64,000 nucleotides of DNA from contig NZ_JACVAQ010000001.1 of assembly GCF_014851905.1 (NCBI RefSeq), positions 2,232,001-2,296,000 on the forward strand. Reading direction: 5' to 3'. The DNA comes from Pseudomonas sp. PDM14 (GTDB lineage Bacteria; Pseudomonadota; Gammaproteobacteria; Pseudomonadales; Pseudomonadaceae). Made by a program: the position numbers and the translations under genes. The notes under the pieces are model-generated. The model searched no databases. It saw nothing but the letters and a program-made list of their open reading frames with translations, and was not told the origin of the DNA. This document shows, piece after piece, positions 40,755 through 51,300 of the stretch; positions within the stretch are counted from its first letter, which is position 1; each line of letters opens with the position of its first letter.

Positions 40755-42389
40755 TCACCGACCATCCGGGCTCGCCAGTGGGGCGCCTGCGCTGGCGGCC
40801 TGGGCGCCGCGTTGCCGGCCGCGGAACTGCTCGACCAGCAGCTGCAGGCGGGCGGCGAGGTCGGCGACATGGTCGGCGCTGCTGCGGCTCTGCTGGCTGG
40901 CGACGACGTTGCGCTCGCTGGCCTGGCGAATGCCGCAGAGGTTGAGCTGGATGTCGTCGCCGACCGTGCTCTGCTGCTCCACCGCCGTGGCGATCTGCAG
41001 GCTCATGTCACTGATCTGGCCGACCCGACGGTTGATCCCGCCGAGCGCCTGGGCGGCCTGCAAGGCCTGTTCGACGCTGGCCTGGGCGCGGTCATGGCTG
41101 CGGCTCATGGCGGCCACGGCGTCGCCGGCGCCCTGTTGCAGGCTGCTGATGATGCGGTGGATCTGCGCGGTCGATTGCTGGGTGCGCGAGGCCAGGCCGC
41201 GCACTTCGTCGGCGACCACGGCGAAGCCACGCCCGGCATCGCCGGCCCGCGCGGCCTCGATGGCGGCGTTGAGGGCGAGCAGGTTGGTCTTGTCGGCGAT
41301 GCCCTTGATCACGTCGAGCACCTGGTTGATCTCCTGGCTGTGCTGCTCCAGCTGGCGGATCACGTTGTTGCTTTCCTGCACCTCGTCGGCCAGCGAGGCG
41401 ATCAGCTGGCGGCTTTGCTCGACCAGGCGCAGGCCGCTGCCGGTTTCCGCGTCGGCCTCGCTGGCGGCGCTGGCGCTGAGCTGCGCGTGGCGCGCCACGT
41501 CCTGCACGCTGGCGGCGAGCTGGGCGATGGCACTGGCGACCTGGGCGGTTTCGTCCTGCTGCTCCAGGCTGGCCTGGTTGCTGCTGTCCAGCGCGGTGGC
41601 GAGCTGGTCGGCATTGAGGTGCAGCTGGCAGGCGGAGTCGGCGATGCGCCCGACCACCGAGCGTGCTTCGGCTTCCAGGCTGTGCAGGGCGAAGGCGATC
41701 TGCCCGAAGCCGTCGCTGCGCCCGGTGTAGACCCACTGGCTCAACGGGTTGTGGTTGATCGCGCGGGCCTGGCGTTCCAGTGCGGCGACCGGCTGCAGGC
41801 CGTGCTGCAGAATCAGGGCGAAGCCGCTGGCGATCAGCGCGCCGGCGCCCAGCAGCGGCAGCAGCGGAGCCACGCCGAGCACGCCGAGCAGGCCACTGCC
41901 GCCCAGGCTCAGCGCCGCGCCATACAGACCCAGGCGCTGGGCCAGCGACAGGCGTGGCGCGTGCAATTGTGGCACGTTGCGCCCGGCGCGCAGCGCGGCG
42001 TAGGCCTGCTCGGCACGGGCGATCCAGGTGGAGTCGGCGCTGGTGCGCACGGACTGGTATTCCACCACCTGGCCGTTGCGCAGCACCGGCGTGGCGTAGG
42101 CGCTGACCCAGTAGTGGTCACCGTTCTTGCAGCGGTTCTTCACCAGGCCGAGCCACGAGCGCCCGGCCTTGAGGGTGCGCCAGAGGTCGGCGAAGGCCGC
42201 CGGCGGCATGTCCGGGTGGCGCACGATGTTGTGGCTGCTGCCGAGCAGCTCGGCTTCGCTGAACCCGCTGATGGCGGTGAAGTCCGGGTTGGCGTAGGTC
42301 AGCACGCCCTTGAGGTCGGTGGTGGAGAGGATGTTGGCGTGCGGGTTGACCGAGAGACAGCGTTGGGTAACCGGCTGGTTGATCTTCAT
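40755..42389 (-). CDS. Aer-type PAS chemoreceptor (energy/oxygen taxis)
   Basis: A 544-residue chemoreceptor for energy or oxygen taxis. The N-terminal PAS domain (about 15-125) has the Aer-like stretch [16 protein letters not shown], which in Aer helps bind FAD, and starts [10 protein letters not shown] like other Aer proteins. A hydrophobic hairpin (about 165-205) anchors it. The signalling domain (about 285-540) has [20 protein letters not shown]. Its ATG overlaps the stop of the upstream globin-coupled GGDEF-EAL gene by four bases, so the two are translationally coupled. This coupling suggests shared oxygen or redox control, probably through the upstream Anr-type box. Confidence 0.88.
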   Translation of the reverse strand: MKINQPVTQRCLSVNPHANILSTTDLKGVLTYANPDFTAISGFSEAELLGSSHNIVRHPDMPPAAFADLWRTLKAGRSWLGLVKNRCKNGDHYWVSAYATPVLRNGQVVEYQSVRTSADSTWIARAEQAYAALRAGRNVPQLHAPRLSLAQRLGLYGAALSLGGSGLLGVLGVAPLLPLLGAGALIASGFALILQHGLQPVAALERQARAINHNPLSQWVYTGRSDGFGQIAFALHSLEAEARSVVGRIADSACQLHLNADQLATALDSSNQASLEQQDETAQVASAIAQLAASVQDVARHAQLSASAASEADAETGSGLRLVEQSRQLIASLADEVQESNNVIRQLEQHSQEINQVLDVIKGIADKTNLLALNAAIEAARAGDAGRGFAVVADEVRGLASRTQQSTAQIHRIISSLQQGAGDAVAAMSRSHDRAQASVEQALQAAQALGGINRRVGQISDMSLQIATAVEQQSTVGDDIQLNLCGIRQASERNVVASQQSRSSADHVADLAARLQLLVEQFRGRQRGAQAASAGAPLASPDGR

Positions 42390-44659
42390 GGTTGTACTTC
42401 CGAGGTCGTACTGGGGGCGGTAGCGTGGGTGGTGGGCTCCGGCAGCAGGCACCAGAGCCCTTCGAAACAGTCTTCGCCGCTGAACAGGCGCTGCAGCTCG
42501 GCGGCCGGGCGCGGGCGGCTGAACCAGTAGCCCTGGGCCAGGCTGCAGCCTTCGCTGCGGAGGAATTTCAGGTGTTCTTCGCGCTCCACGCCCTCGGCGA
42601 CCACTTCCAGGCCGAGGCTGTGGCCGAGGCCGATGATCGCGCGGCTGATGGCGGTCAGTTCCGGGTCGGCGGGGGTGGCGCCGATGAAGCTCTTGTCGAC
42701 CTTGAGGATGTGCAGCGGGAAGCGCTTGAGGTAGCCGAGCGAGGAGTAGCCGGTGCCGAAGTCGTCCAGCGCCAGGCGCACGCCGAGGCTGGCCAGCTCG
42801 CGCAGGGTGATCAGCGTCGCGGTGCAGTCGCGCATCAGCTGGCTCTCGGTGATTTCCAGGGTCAGGCTGGCCGGCGGCAGGCCGCTGTCGAGAAGGATGT
42901 CGGTGAGCCGCGCGACGAAATCCTCCTGTTGCAGCTGGCGGCTGGAGAGGTTCACCGAACACTGCAGCTGCGCCTGCCCGGCCAGTTGCCAGGTTCGCAC
43001 CTGGCGGCAGGCCTGTTGCAGCACCCACTGGCCGACCTGGAGGATTTCCCCGGACTCTTCCAGCGAAGGAATGAACTCCAGCGGCGAGACCAGCGTGTCG
43101 CCGCGCTGCCAGCGCAGCAGGGCCTCGACGCCGATCAGGCGGGTGTTGTCCGGGTCGATGCGGCAGATCGGCTGGTAGTGCAGGACGAATTCGCGACGGT
43201 GCAGGGCCTGGCCGAGGGCGCTTTCCAGGTCCAGCTGATGGCGTGCGGCGGCCTGCAGCTCGGCGCTGTAGAGGGCGAACTGCGCCTTGCCGGCCTGCTT
43301 GGCGCGGTACAGGGCGAGGTCGGCGGCCTGCAGGGCGTCCTGCGAGTCGGCGCTGGCCTCCAGCGGGGCGATGCCGATGCTGGCGCTGACCACCAGGGTC
43401 TGCTGCTCCAGGTGCAGCGGCTGGTGCAGGCTTTCCAGCATGCGCTGGGCGACATGCTCGGCGTCGCTGGCATGGGCCAGGTCGGCCAGCAGCACGACGA
43501 ACTCGTCGCCACCGAAGCGCGCCAGGTGATCGCCGGGGCGCAGGCACTGGTTGAGGCGGCTGCCGACTTCGATCAGCACCAGGTCGCCGACATGGTGGCC
43601 GAGGCTGTCGTTGATCAGCTTGAAGCGGTCAAGGTCGATGAACAGCAGTGCGGCCTCGCGTGCACCGCTCTTGGTCAGCTGTTGCAGGGCCAGCTGCAGC
43701 AGTTCGTCGAGGCGCAGGCGGTTGGCCAGGCCGGTCAGCGGGTCGTGGCGGGCAGCGTGGCGCAGTTGCTGCTCCACGGTCTTGCGCGTGCTGATGTCGG
43801 TCTGCGAGCCAGCGATGCGACGCTGGCCGTTGTGGTCGGCCTCGGCCACGCCGCGGGTTAGCACCCACAGGTACTCGTCGGTGGCGCGGCGGATGCGGTA
43901 TTCGTGATGCAAAAACGGGCTGTCGCCGTTCAGGTGTGCGTCGATGGCCTGACGCAGGCCGGGCAGGTCGTCCGGGTGCACGCGGCAGAACCAGCTGGCG
44001 CTGCCTTCGCCGAGGCTGTCGCGGCTGAGTCCGAGCATGCCCGCCCAGCGCTCGGAGACGTACAGCCGGTCGTGTTCCAGGTGCCAGTCCCAGATGCCGT
44101 CGTTGGCCCCGCGCAGCGCCCGGGCGAAGCGCGCCTCGCTGTCCTCCAGGGCCTTGCGCTGGGCGGCGGTGTAGGTGTCGATGGCCAGGGTCATGTCGAA
44201 GAACACCGCCTTCAGCAGGCTGGCGTAGATGGCCATGCTGCGCGGGTCGTCGAACAGGCTGGCGAGCATCTCGTCGAGGTACAGGCGATAGCCGCCCAGG
44301 TACCACTTCAGCTCGACGCCGGCGATCTGGTGGATCAGGCCGATGCGCAGGCGACTGTCGATGTAGTCGCCGTTGTAGGGGCCGTGCCACAGGCGCTGGT
44401 AGTAGTCGAGCTGGCTGTGCTTGAGGCGCGTCAGCACGCCGGGGCCGCCGAGCATGCTGGCCGGCCCGGGGAACGCGCCCAGGTGTTGGTACAGGCGCTC
44501 GACGAATTCGCGCTGGGCCTGCTCGGTGGCTTCGGCGGCGGCGTTGAGGTTGGCCGCATCGGCGCTGCTCCAGTCGAGCAGGCGGCAGCGTTCTTCGATC
44601 TCGTGGCGGTCGAGGGTGATGCGGCGCATCAGTTCCCTGAGTACTTCGACGGACTCCAT
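42386..44659 (-). CDS. Globin-coupled sensor with PAS, GGDEF and EAL domains
   Basis: A 757-residue cytosolic c-di-GMP enzyme with an N-terminal protoglobin domain (about 1-160). The proximal heme histidine is probably His110 in [19 protein letters not shown], the classic globin-coupled sensor pattern. PAS/PAC (about 170-300), GGDEF (about 310-475) and EAL (about 490-740) follow. FGGDEF is intact and RPGD, five residues before it, is an inhibitory I-site. EALLRW and DFGTGYSSL mark a complete EAL domain. Oxygen, NO or CO bound to the globin should tune c-di-GMP synthesis or breakdown. It overlaps the Aer-type gene by ATGA. A structured leader with a terminator precedes it. Confidence 0.92.
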   Translation of the reverse strand: MESVEVLRELMRRITLDRHEIEERCRLLDWSSADAANLNAAAEATEQAQREFVERLYQHLGAFPGPASMLGGPGVLTRLKHSQLDYYQRLWHGPYNGDYIDSRLRIGLIHQIAGVELKWYLGGYRLYLDEMLASLFDDPRSMAIYASLLKAVFFDMTLAIDTYTAAQRKALEDSEARFARALRGANDGIWDWHLEHDRLYVSERWAGMLGLSRDSLGEGSASWFCRVHPDDLPGLRQAIDAHLNGDSPFLHHEYRIRRATDEYLWVLTRGVAEADHNGQRRIAGSQTDISTRKTVEQQLRHAARHDPLTGLANRLRLDELLQLALQQLTKSGAREAALLFIDLDRFKLINDSLGHHVGDLVLIEVGSRLNQCLRPGDHLARFGGDEFVVLLADLAHASDAEHVAQRMLESLHQPLHLEQQTLVVSASIGIAPLEASADSQDALQAADLALYRAKQAGKAQFALYSAELQAAARHQLDLESALGQALHRREFVLHYQPICRIDPDNTRLIGVEALLRWQRGDTLVSPLEFIPSLEESGEILQVGQWVLQQACRQVRTWQLAGQAQLQCSVNLSSRQLQQEDFVARLTDILLDSGLPPASLTLEITESQLMRDCTATLITLRELASLGVRLALDDFGTGYSSLGYLKRFPLHILKVDKSFIGATPADPELTAISRAIIGLGHSLGLEVVAEGVEREEHLKFLRSEGCSLAQGYWFSRPRPAAELQRLFSGEDCFEGLWCLLPEPTTHATAPSTTSEVQP

Positions 44660-44694
44660 GTGTGTGACCCTCAGTGGCTATTTTTTGCAGGCAC

Positions 44695-44810
44695 AAAAAA
44701 AGCGCCACCCGGCAGCCCCCTTCCGTAAGGAGGGGTCAGCCAGTGCGGCGCTTCGTCTTGCAGGCCCGTACGTCCTGCCCGGCAAAGCCGGTCTCCGCCG
44801 GTGGGCGGAA
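44695..44810 (-). promoter_or_regulatory. Hairpin-rich leader with terminator just before the globin-coupled gene
   Basis: In minus-strand RNA order there are three hairpins: TCCGCC-CACC-GGCGGA (44809-44794), CCGGC-TTT-GCCGG (44791-44779) and GCAGG/CCTGC with a 9-base loop (44778-44760). A long imperfect terminator stem starting AAGCGCC follows (44753-44700), ending in seven T. The terminator is only about 35 bases before the next start codon and about 85 bases past the previous gene. This arrangement fits attenuation or antitermination. It could also be a plain terminator for the 100-residue gene. No known riboswitch consensus was recognised. Confidence 0.5.
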
Positions 44811-44836
44811 CCTTGGTTGTGATGGGGTCTTCTACG

Positions 44837-45139
44837 CTATTCGGGCTGTGCCGACAATTCTTCCAATAGCTGTTGCAGGCGCCGGCGCAACATGCCCAGT
44901 TCTCGTGAGCGAAAGGCATGGCGGGTGCGCTCCAGGGTCGCGACGGCATCGCACAGCACCGCCTGCACCTGGCCGCTGGGGCCCAGTGCCGAGGGTTTCA
45001 GCCAGCGACACAGCGGCGCGTGGCGGCACTGCGCGGCTTCCTCGAGGATGGCGTCCTCACCCAGTTCGGCGCCCAGCGTCTCGCGCAGGCGACAGGCGAG
45101 ACGGGGGTCGGTGCAGATGATGACGGGGCTGGTGGGCAT
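44837..45139 (-). CDS. Unrecognised 100-residue protein
   Basis: A small soluble protein starting MPTSPVIICTDPRLACRLRE. Its middle has two cysteines and a histidine in AAQCRHAPLCRW, and its C-terminal 40 residues are a likely coiled coil (ERTRHAFRSRELGMLRRRL). The first 15 residues could form a short beta-alpha unit like a receiver-domain start, but the protein is too short for a full receiver. No ribosome-binding site is clear before ATG 45139. An Anr-type box lies about 58-71 bases upstream, and the globin-coupled sensor follows. I do not recognise the family. Its place suggests a part in the oxygen/NO response. Confidence 0.55.
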   Translation of the reverse strand: MPTSPVIICTDPRLACRLRETLGAELGEDAILEEAAQCRHAPLCRWLKPSALGPSGQVQAVLCDAVATLERTRHAFRSRELGMLRRRLQQLLEELSAQPE

Positions 45140-45196
45140 TGGCTGGCTGCGGTGGGAAAGGTGATCCCATGGTGGCGATAAGCCGGTACGTGGCCA

Positions 45197-45210
45197 TTGA
45201 TCCGGGTCAA
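45197..45210. promoter_or_regulatory. Anr/Dnr (FNR-type) box
   Basis: TTGATCCGGGTCAA differs from TTGAT-N4-ATCAA at one base. It lies 58-71 bases before the 100-residue gene on the minus strand, with TTATCG at 45181-45176 as a possible -10 element. It would place the globin-coupled sensor and Aer-type genes under low-oxygen or NO control. Confidence 0.6.
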
Positions 45211-45250
45211 GCCGCCGGTGAGTGCGCCCGGTCATTCATCGGCAAGCCGC

Positions 45251-46966
45251 TCAGTCCGCGGCCTGGCGCCCGCTGAGCGGATAATTGACGGCGGTTTCGT
45301 GACGCTCTTGCGCTGGGTTCTCCGGCGCCGTTTCGGGGCCGACGGCGAGGGCGCCGGTGTCCTGGTTTTCCAGCACTGCGTAGGCGCTGCTGCAGAACAG
45401 CGAGTTGAGGCGTTTCATGTCGGCGATCAGCTCCAGGTGCAGCGAGCTGGTCTCGAGGCTCTGCACCACCTGGCGACTGAGGCGGTTGACGTGGGCGTGG
45501 GCCAGCTTGCGTTCGCGCAGGCGGAAGCGGCGCTTCTCGCGCAGCAGCTGCTGGGCGCTGGTGCGGTCGCCGCTGAGGAACACGTTGAGGCCCAGGCGCA
45601 GGTTGGCGGTGAGGTCGGTGTGCAGCTCGGTCAGCTCGTCCAGGCCGCTGTCGGAGAACGCCTGCAGGCGTGGACGCTTGTGGCTGTTGAGCTTGCCGAC
45701 CATCTGCTCGATGAGGTCGCCGGCGTGCTCCAGGTTCACCGCCAGCTCGATGATCTCCGCCCAGCGCCGGTTGTCCTGCTCGCCGAGGTCATCACGCGGC
45801 ATGCGCGCCAGGTACAACTTGACCGCGTTGTACAGCGCATCGACATCGTCATCCAGGCGTCGCACCTGGCGCCCGGCTTCGCTGGAGCCGCTGCGCAGCA
45901 CCTCGAGCTGGCGGCCGAGCATCTGTTCGATCAGGTCGCCGATGCGCAGCGTTTCGCGCACCGCGTTGGCCAGCGCCAGGCTGGGCGTATCCAGGGCGGT
46001 CTGATCGAGGTGGCGCGGCTTGGCCACGCCATCGTCGCTGGCGCGCTCGGGCAGCAGCAGGCTGCACAGGCGCGCCATCAGGCCCACGGTGGGCAACAGC
46101 AGCACGCAGCGCAGGCTGTTGTAGGCCAGGTGGAAACCGATCACCAGGGTTGCCGGGGCGAATGGCAGGGTGCTCATCCAGGCCACCAGCGGGCCGCTCA
46201 CCGGCACGATCAGCAGCAGGCCGAGCAGCTTGTAGAGCAGGCTGCCGAGGGCCACGCGGCGCCCGGCCGGCGACTGCATGCTGCTGTTGATCAGCGCCAG
46301 CACGCCGCTGCCGATGTTGGCGCCGATGACCAGACCGATGGCCACCGGCAGGCCGATCACCTCGGTGCCGACCAGGGTCGCGGTGAGCAGCACGGCGGCC
46401 AGGCTGGAGTAGCTGAGCAGGGCGAACAGCGCTCCGACCAGGGCATCCAGCAGCAGGTCGCCGGTGAGCGAGGCGAACAGCACTTCGATGCCGTTGGCCC
46501 GGACGATCGGGTGTGCGGCTTCGACGATCAGTTGCAGCGCCAGGATGATCAGGCCCAGGCCGATGGCCACGCGACCGACCTGGCCGAGGCGGCTCTGCTT
46601 GCGTGAGAGGAACAGCAGCACGCCGCTGAAGATTAGCAGCGGCGACAGCCACGACAGGTCCAGGGTCAGCACCCGCGCCATCAGCGCCGTGCCGACATCC
46701 GCGCCGAGCATGATCGCCAGCGCCGGCGGCAGCGCCATCAGGCCCTGGGCGACGAAGGAGGTGGCGAGCAGGGCGGTGGCGTTGCTGCTCTGCACCAGCG
46801 CCGTGACACCGATGCCGGCGCCGAAGGCGGCGAAGCGGTTGTCCATGTTGTGGCTGAGGATGTGCCGCAGCTGGGTGCCGTACACCCGCAGGATGCCGGT
46901 GCGCACGATGTGCGTGCCCCAGACCAGCAGGGCGATGGCGGACAGCAGATTGAGCAGGGTGAGCAT
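45251..46966 (-). CDS. Na+/phosphate cotransporter family protein with PhoU-like tail
   Basis: A 571-residue membrane protein. The first Na/Pi repeat carries VTALVQSSNATALLATSF with the substrate-binding QSS motif. The second repeat, FALLSYSSLAAVLLTATL, keeps only part of it. About eight to nine hydrophobic segments fill residues 1-320. A PhoU-like helical domain (about 340-540) follows, as in YjbB/NptA-type bacterial proteins that move phosphate, often as exporters. I chose ATG 46966 (MLTLLNLLSAIAL) over a GTG/ATG 42 bases upstream that adds a polar stretch. It is convergent with nothing and lies between the Anr-box unit and the PilU-like gene, probably as a single gene. Confidence 0.87.
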   Translation of the reverse strand: MLTLLNLLSAIALLVWGTHIVRTGILRVYGTQLRHILSHNMDNRFAAFGAGIGVTALVQSSNATALLATSFVAQGLMALPPALAIMLGADVGTALMARVLTLDLSWLSPLLIFSGVLLFLSRKQSRLGQVGRVAIGLGLIILALQLIVEAAHPIVRANGIEVLFASLTGDLLLDALVGALFALLSYSSLAAVLLTATLVGTEVIGLPVAIGLVIGANIGSGVLALINSSMQSPAGRRVALGSLLYKLLGLLLIVPVSGPLVAWMSTLPFAPATLVIGFHLAYNSLRCVLLLPTVGLMARLCSLLLPERASDDGVAKPRHLDQTALDTPSLALANAVRETLRIGDLIEQMLGRQLEVLRSGSSEAGRQVRRLDDDVDALYNAVKLYLARMPRDDLGEQDNRRWAEIIELAVNLEHAGDLIEQMVGKLNSHKRPRLQAFSDSGLDELTELHTDLTANLRLGLNVFLSGDRTSAQQLLREKRRFRLRERKLAHAHVNRLSRQVVQSLETSSLHLELIADMKRLNSLFCSSAYAVLENQDTGALAVGPETAPENPAQERHETAVNYPLSGRQAAD

Positions 46967-47046
46967 AAGCGCGGGTTCCTGGAGCGACCCTGATTGTGAA
47001 CGCTCCATTACAGCTTTGTTCGCCTTGTCGGGTTGCGCCAGTGCGA

Positions 47047-48171
47047 TCAGCTGTCGCGCAGTACCTTCATCTCCGCGTCGTCTGCGGAAAAGCCGCGCTC
47101 GAGCTTGAAGCGCAGGCTCAGGTCGGTGCGCGAGTCGGCGTGCTTGAGCGCTTCGGTGAGGTCGATGCGGCCTTCTTCGAGGAGCGTGAACAGGTGCTGG
47201 TCGAAGGTCTGCAGGCCCTGCTCAAGGGCGCGTGCGGTGGCTTCGCGCAGCTCGTCGAGCTGGTCACGCTGGATCAGGTCGCGGATGTACGGCGTGCCCA
47301 GCATCAGCTCGATGGCGGCGACGCGCTTCTGTGTCTTGCCCGGCACCAGGCGCTGGCCGACCACTGCCTTGAGGTTGTGCGCCAGGTCGGCGAGCACCTG
47401 CTTGCGCGCCTCGTCGGGGAAGAAACGCACGATGCGCTGGATGGCGTGGCTGCTGCTGGTGGCGTGCAGGGTGGCGACGCACAGGTGGCCGGTCTCGGCG
47501 TAGTGCAGGGCGTGCAGCATGGTCGCGGCGTCGCGGATCTCGCCGAGCATGATCACGTCCGGCGCCTCGCGCAGCACGTTGCGCAGGGCGTCGGCGAAGC
47601 TGTGGGTGTCGAGGCCGACCTCGCGCTGGTCGACGATCGACTGCTTGTGCGGGTGGAGGAATTCGATCGGGTCTTCGATGCAGACGATGTGCCCGCTGCG
47701 GTGCTGGTTGCGGTAGTCGAGCAGCGCCGCCAGGGTGGTCGACTTGCCGGAGCCGGCGGCGCCGGTGACGAGGATCAGGCCGCGGTCCTGCAGTGCCAGC
47801 TTCTCCATGATCTTCGGCAGACCGAGGCTGGCGAAATCGGGAATGTGGCTCTTGATCAGGCGCACCACCATCGACACTTCGCCGCGCTGGTAATACACGT
47901 TGACCCGGTAGCGCCCGGCGTTCTGCAGGCTCACCGCGAGGTTCATCTCCAGGTCGCGCTCGAACTCGGCGATCTGCTTCTGCGTCATCAGCTGGTAGGC
48001 CAGCTGCTGGCCGTCACCGGCCTTGAGCGCGTACTGGCCGACCGGGTGGCTGTGGCCCTCGATCTTCATGTGCGGCGGTGCGCCGACGCTGAAGAACATG
48101 TCCGAGGCGCCGCGCTGATGCATCAGTTGCAGGTAGGGGAATACATCCGCCGGGTCGTTGTGCTCGCTCAT
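47047..48171 (-). CDS. PilT/PilU-family pilus ATPase (orphan)
   Basis: A hexameric secretion-type ATPase of 374 residues expected to power type IV pilus retraction. Walker A is GAAGSGKST (about 137-145), Walker B is APDVIMLGEIRD, and the Asp box and His box are TIED-like IEDPIEF and TGHLCVATLHATSSSHA. It resembles PilU more than PilT in length and in the non-canonical start region QLMHQRGASDMFF. It is alone here, not beside pilT or other pilus genes, so it is probably an extra paralogue. ATG 48171 follows GGAACGG. A role in twitching is inference. Confidence 0.85.
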   Translation of the reverse strand: MSEHNDPADVFPYLQLMHQRGASDMFFSVGAPPHMKIEGHSHPVGQYALKAGDGQQLAYQLMTQKQIAEFERDLEMNLAVSLQNAGRYRVNVYYQRGEVSMVVRLIKSHIPDFASLGLPKIMEKLALQDRGLILVTGAAGSGKSTTLAALLDYRNQHRSGHIVCIEDPIEFLHPHKQSIVDQREVGLDTHSFADALRNVLREAPDVIMLGEIRDAATMLHALHYAETGHLCVATLHATSSSHAIQRIVRFFPDEARKQVLADLAHNLKAVVGQRLVPGKTQKRVAAIELMLGTPYIRDLIQRDQLDELREATARALEQGLQTFDQHLFTLLEEGRIDLTEALKHADSRTDLSLRFKLERGFSADDAEMKVLRDS

Positions 48172-48307
48172 TGCGCCGTTCCATCGCCTGCTCATCGAAG
48201 GGCCAAGGATAGCCCCAGGCTTCCTGCGCTGACGAGCGCGACGCCGGTTGTCGCGAGGCGGCATCAGGCTGGTAACCTAGCGACCTCGACAGGATTCCCG
48301 GCCCCCC

Positions 48308-51300
48308 ATGCTCAACCTCTTCCACGCCCCCGACCTGGAAACCCTCGGCGCCCTGGCCACGCGTCTGCTCGCCCAGCCGCAGCGCGACCCGTTCGCGCCG
48401 GCGCGGGTGGTAGTACCGAGCCAGGGCATCGGCCGCTGGCTGACACTGCAGTTGGCGCGCGAGCAGGGCATCGCCATGCAGCTGGAGGTGCAGCTGCCGT
48501 CGGCGTTCGTCTGGGACCTCTCGCGCCAGGTGCTTGGCCAGTTGCCGGAGCAATCGGCCTTCACCCCGGTGACGCTGACCTGGCGCCTCTACGACTGGCT
48601 GTGCGAGCCGGCCAACCTGCAGCGCGCCGAGCGCCTGCAGCGTTACCTGGAAGGTGGCGACGAACGCCGGCGGCTGTCCCTGGCGGCGAAGATCGCCGAC
48701 GTGTTTGACCAGTACCTGCTCTATCGCGATGACTGGCTGGCGGCCTGGGAGCGCGGCGAGCTGTGCGACCTCGGCGCCGACGAAGCCTGGCAGGCCCTGC
48801 TCTGGCGCGAGCTGACCGCCGACGGCCACCCGCACCGCGCGCGCTTGCTCGACGACCTGCTGCAACGCTTGTACGACGCCACGCCCATCGCCGGCCTGCC
48901 CGAGCGCCTGCTGGTGTTCGGCATCAGCTCGCTGCCGCCGCACCACCTGCGCGTGCTCGACGGCCTGGCGCGGCACACCGAGGTGGTGGTGTTCGCCCTC
49001 AACCCGTGCCGCGAAGCCTGGGGCGAGATCCGCGACATCCGCGAACTGGCCAGGCAACCGGAGCTGAGCCCGGACGAGTGGTATCTCGACGTCGGCCATC
49101 CGCTGCTGGCCAGCCTCGGCAAGCAGGGTCGCGACTTCTTCGACAGCCTGTTCAGCCTGGCCTCGGCCGAGGGTGGGCAGGAAACCGGGCTGTATTCGGA
49201 AGACGCCGACCTGCTCGACGACAGCCTGCTGCACGCCCTGCAGCACGACATTCTGCGCCTGCGCACCCGCCAGCCTGACGAGCGCATCACCCTGCGCGCG
49301 GACGACCGCTCGCTGGAGCTGCACGTCGCCCACTCGCCACTGCGCGAAGTGGAAATCCTGCATGACCAGCTGCTCGCGCGCTTCGCCGCCGACCCCAGTC
49401 TGAGCCCCGATCAGGTGGTGGTGCTGACCCCGGATATCGAACGCTACGCGCCGTACATCGAGGCGGTGTTCTCCTCGCGCACCGGTGCTTCGCGGCAGAC
49501 CGCCCCGCGCATCCCGTTCAGCCTCGCCGACCGCAGCCTGCGCGCCGAACTGCCGCTGCTGGAAGCCTTTCTCGACCTGCTCGCCCTGGCGGAAAGCCGT
49601 TTCGCCGCGGAAGAAGTGCTGGCCTGGCTGGAGCAACCGGCCATCGCCCGCCGCGCCGGCATCGAGGCCGAAGACCTGCCGCTGCTGCGCGACTGGCTGC
49701 GCGACGCCGGCGTGCGCTGGGGCCGCGATGGCGAGCACCGCCGCGCCCTCGGCCTGCCCGATGACAATGCCTTCACCTGGGCCCAGGGCCTGGATCGCCT
49801 GCTGCTCGGGTTTGCCGCGCCGCCGCAACTGGCCGGTGAAGCGATCCCGCTGCTCGGTGACAGCCTGCCGCTGGACGCCCTGGAAGGCGCACGCGGGCAA
49901 CTGCTCGGGCGCCTCTGTGCTTTCGTCGGCAAGCTCGCCGGCCTGGCCGAAAGCCTGCAGCGCGCGCGCCCGCTGGCTGACTGGGCGCTCGACCTGCAAG
50001 GGCTGATCGACAACCTGTTCGACGAGCGTGAAGCCGGCGACACCCTGCTGTTGCTCAGCCAGGCCTGCGCCGCGCTGGCGCGCCAGGCCGCGGACGCCGG
50101 CATTAGCCGCCCGCTGGAACTGGCCCTGGTGCGCCAGCAGCTCGGCACCGCGCTGGAGGCCGGTGGCGGTGCCTCGGGTTTTCTCACCGGCGCGGTGACC
50201 TTCTGCACCATGGTGCCGATGCGCAGCCTGCCGTTCCGCCAGGTCTGCCTGCTCGGCCTCGACGACGGCGCGCTGCCACGGCGCACGCCGGTGGCCGGCT
50301 TCGACCTGATCGGCAAGAAGCCGCGCCGCGGTGATCGTGCGCGGCGCCTGGACGACCGCTACCTGCTGCTGGAAACCCTGCTCTCGGCGCGCGACGGCCT
50401 GTACCTCAGCTACGTTGGCCGCGACCCGCGCGACAACGCCGTGCTGCCGCCCTCGGTGCTGGTCAGCGAACTGCTCGAAGCCGTCGACAGCACCAGCGTC
50501 GCGCTGAGTGGCAAAGCCAGCACCGCCATCACCGTCGCCCACCCGCTGCAACCCTTCGCCCCCGGCAACTTTCAGCAAACCGGGCAGCAGCTGGGCTTCT
50601 CCGGTTCCTGGTTCCGCGCCGCCCAGCGCCTGGCCGAGGCGCCGCTGTTGAGCCCGCCGCCCTTCCTCGTCCAGCTGCCGGAACCGGGCGAAGAGTGGTT
50701 GACCATCGAGCCGTCGCAGCTGCTGCACTGCTTCCGCCACCCCGCGCGTTTTCTTCTCGAACAACGCCTGGGGTTGCGCCTGGCCGACGAGGAAGAAGCG
50801 ATTGCCAGCGACGAGCCGTTCAGCCTCGAAGGCCCGGCCCGTCGTGGCCTGCGCAACCTGGCGCTGCAGGCGGTGGAGCGCGACTGGAGCGAGCAGCAGG
50901 AACGCCGTATCGCCCGCGCTGCCGGTTGGCTGCCGCCCGGCGAACTCGGCCACGCCCTGTGGGGCAAGCTGCGTGGCCCGGTGCGTGCCTTTGCTCCACG
51001 GCTGTTCGAAGCGCGCCCGGCAGATGCACCGCAGCCGCTGCTAGTCGATGTCACCCAGGCAGGCGTGCGGGTGCATGGCTGGCTGGACGGCGTGACCGCC
51101 AGCGGCCTGTTCGACTGGCGCCTCAATGCTCCCGGCGCCTGGGATTTGCCCGGCTTCTGGCTGCGCCACCTGCTGCTGAACATCGCCGCCGACGCGGACA
51201 TCGCCCGCCACAGCCTGCTGATTTCCCCGGCCGGCGACTGGCAACTCGGCCCGCTGGGCAATCCGCGCGACTTGCTCGAACCCTGGCTGGCCGCCTACCG

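Noticed and set aside
40755..43547. A continuous minus-strand open frame of about 930 codons extending upstream of the Aer-type gene
   Set aside because: The upstream part is a stop-free alternative frame of the globin-coupled GGDEF-EAL gene, a common effect of high GC. Its translation is low-complexity Pro/Arg/Ala, and the true start at 42389 overlaps the upstream stop by ATGA.
44760..44810. Hairpins considered as a c-di-GMP or guanidine riboswitch
   Set aside because: The conserved core sequences of the known c-di-GMP (GEMM) and guanidine classes that I could recall are not present, so it is reported only as a structured leader.
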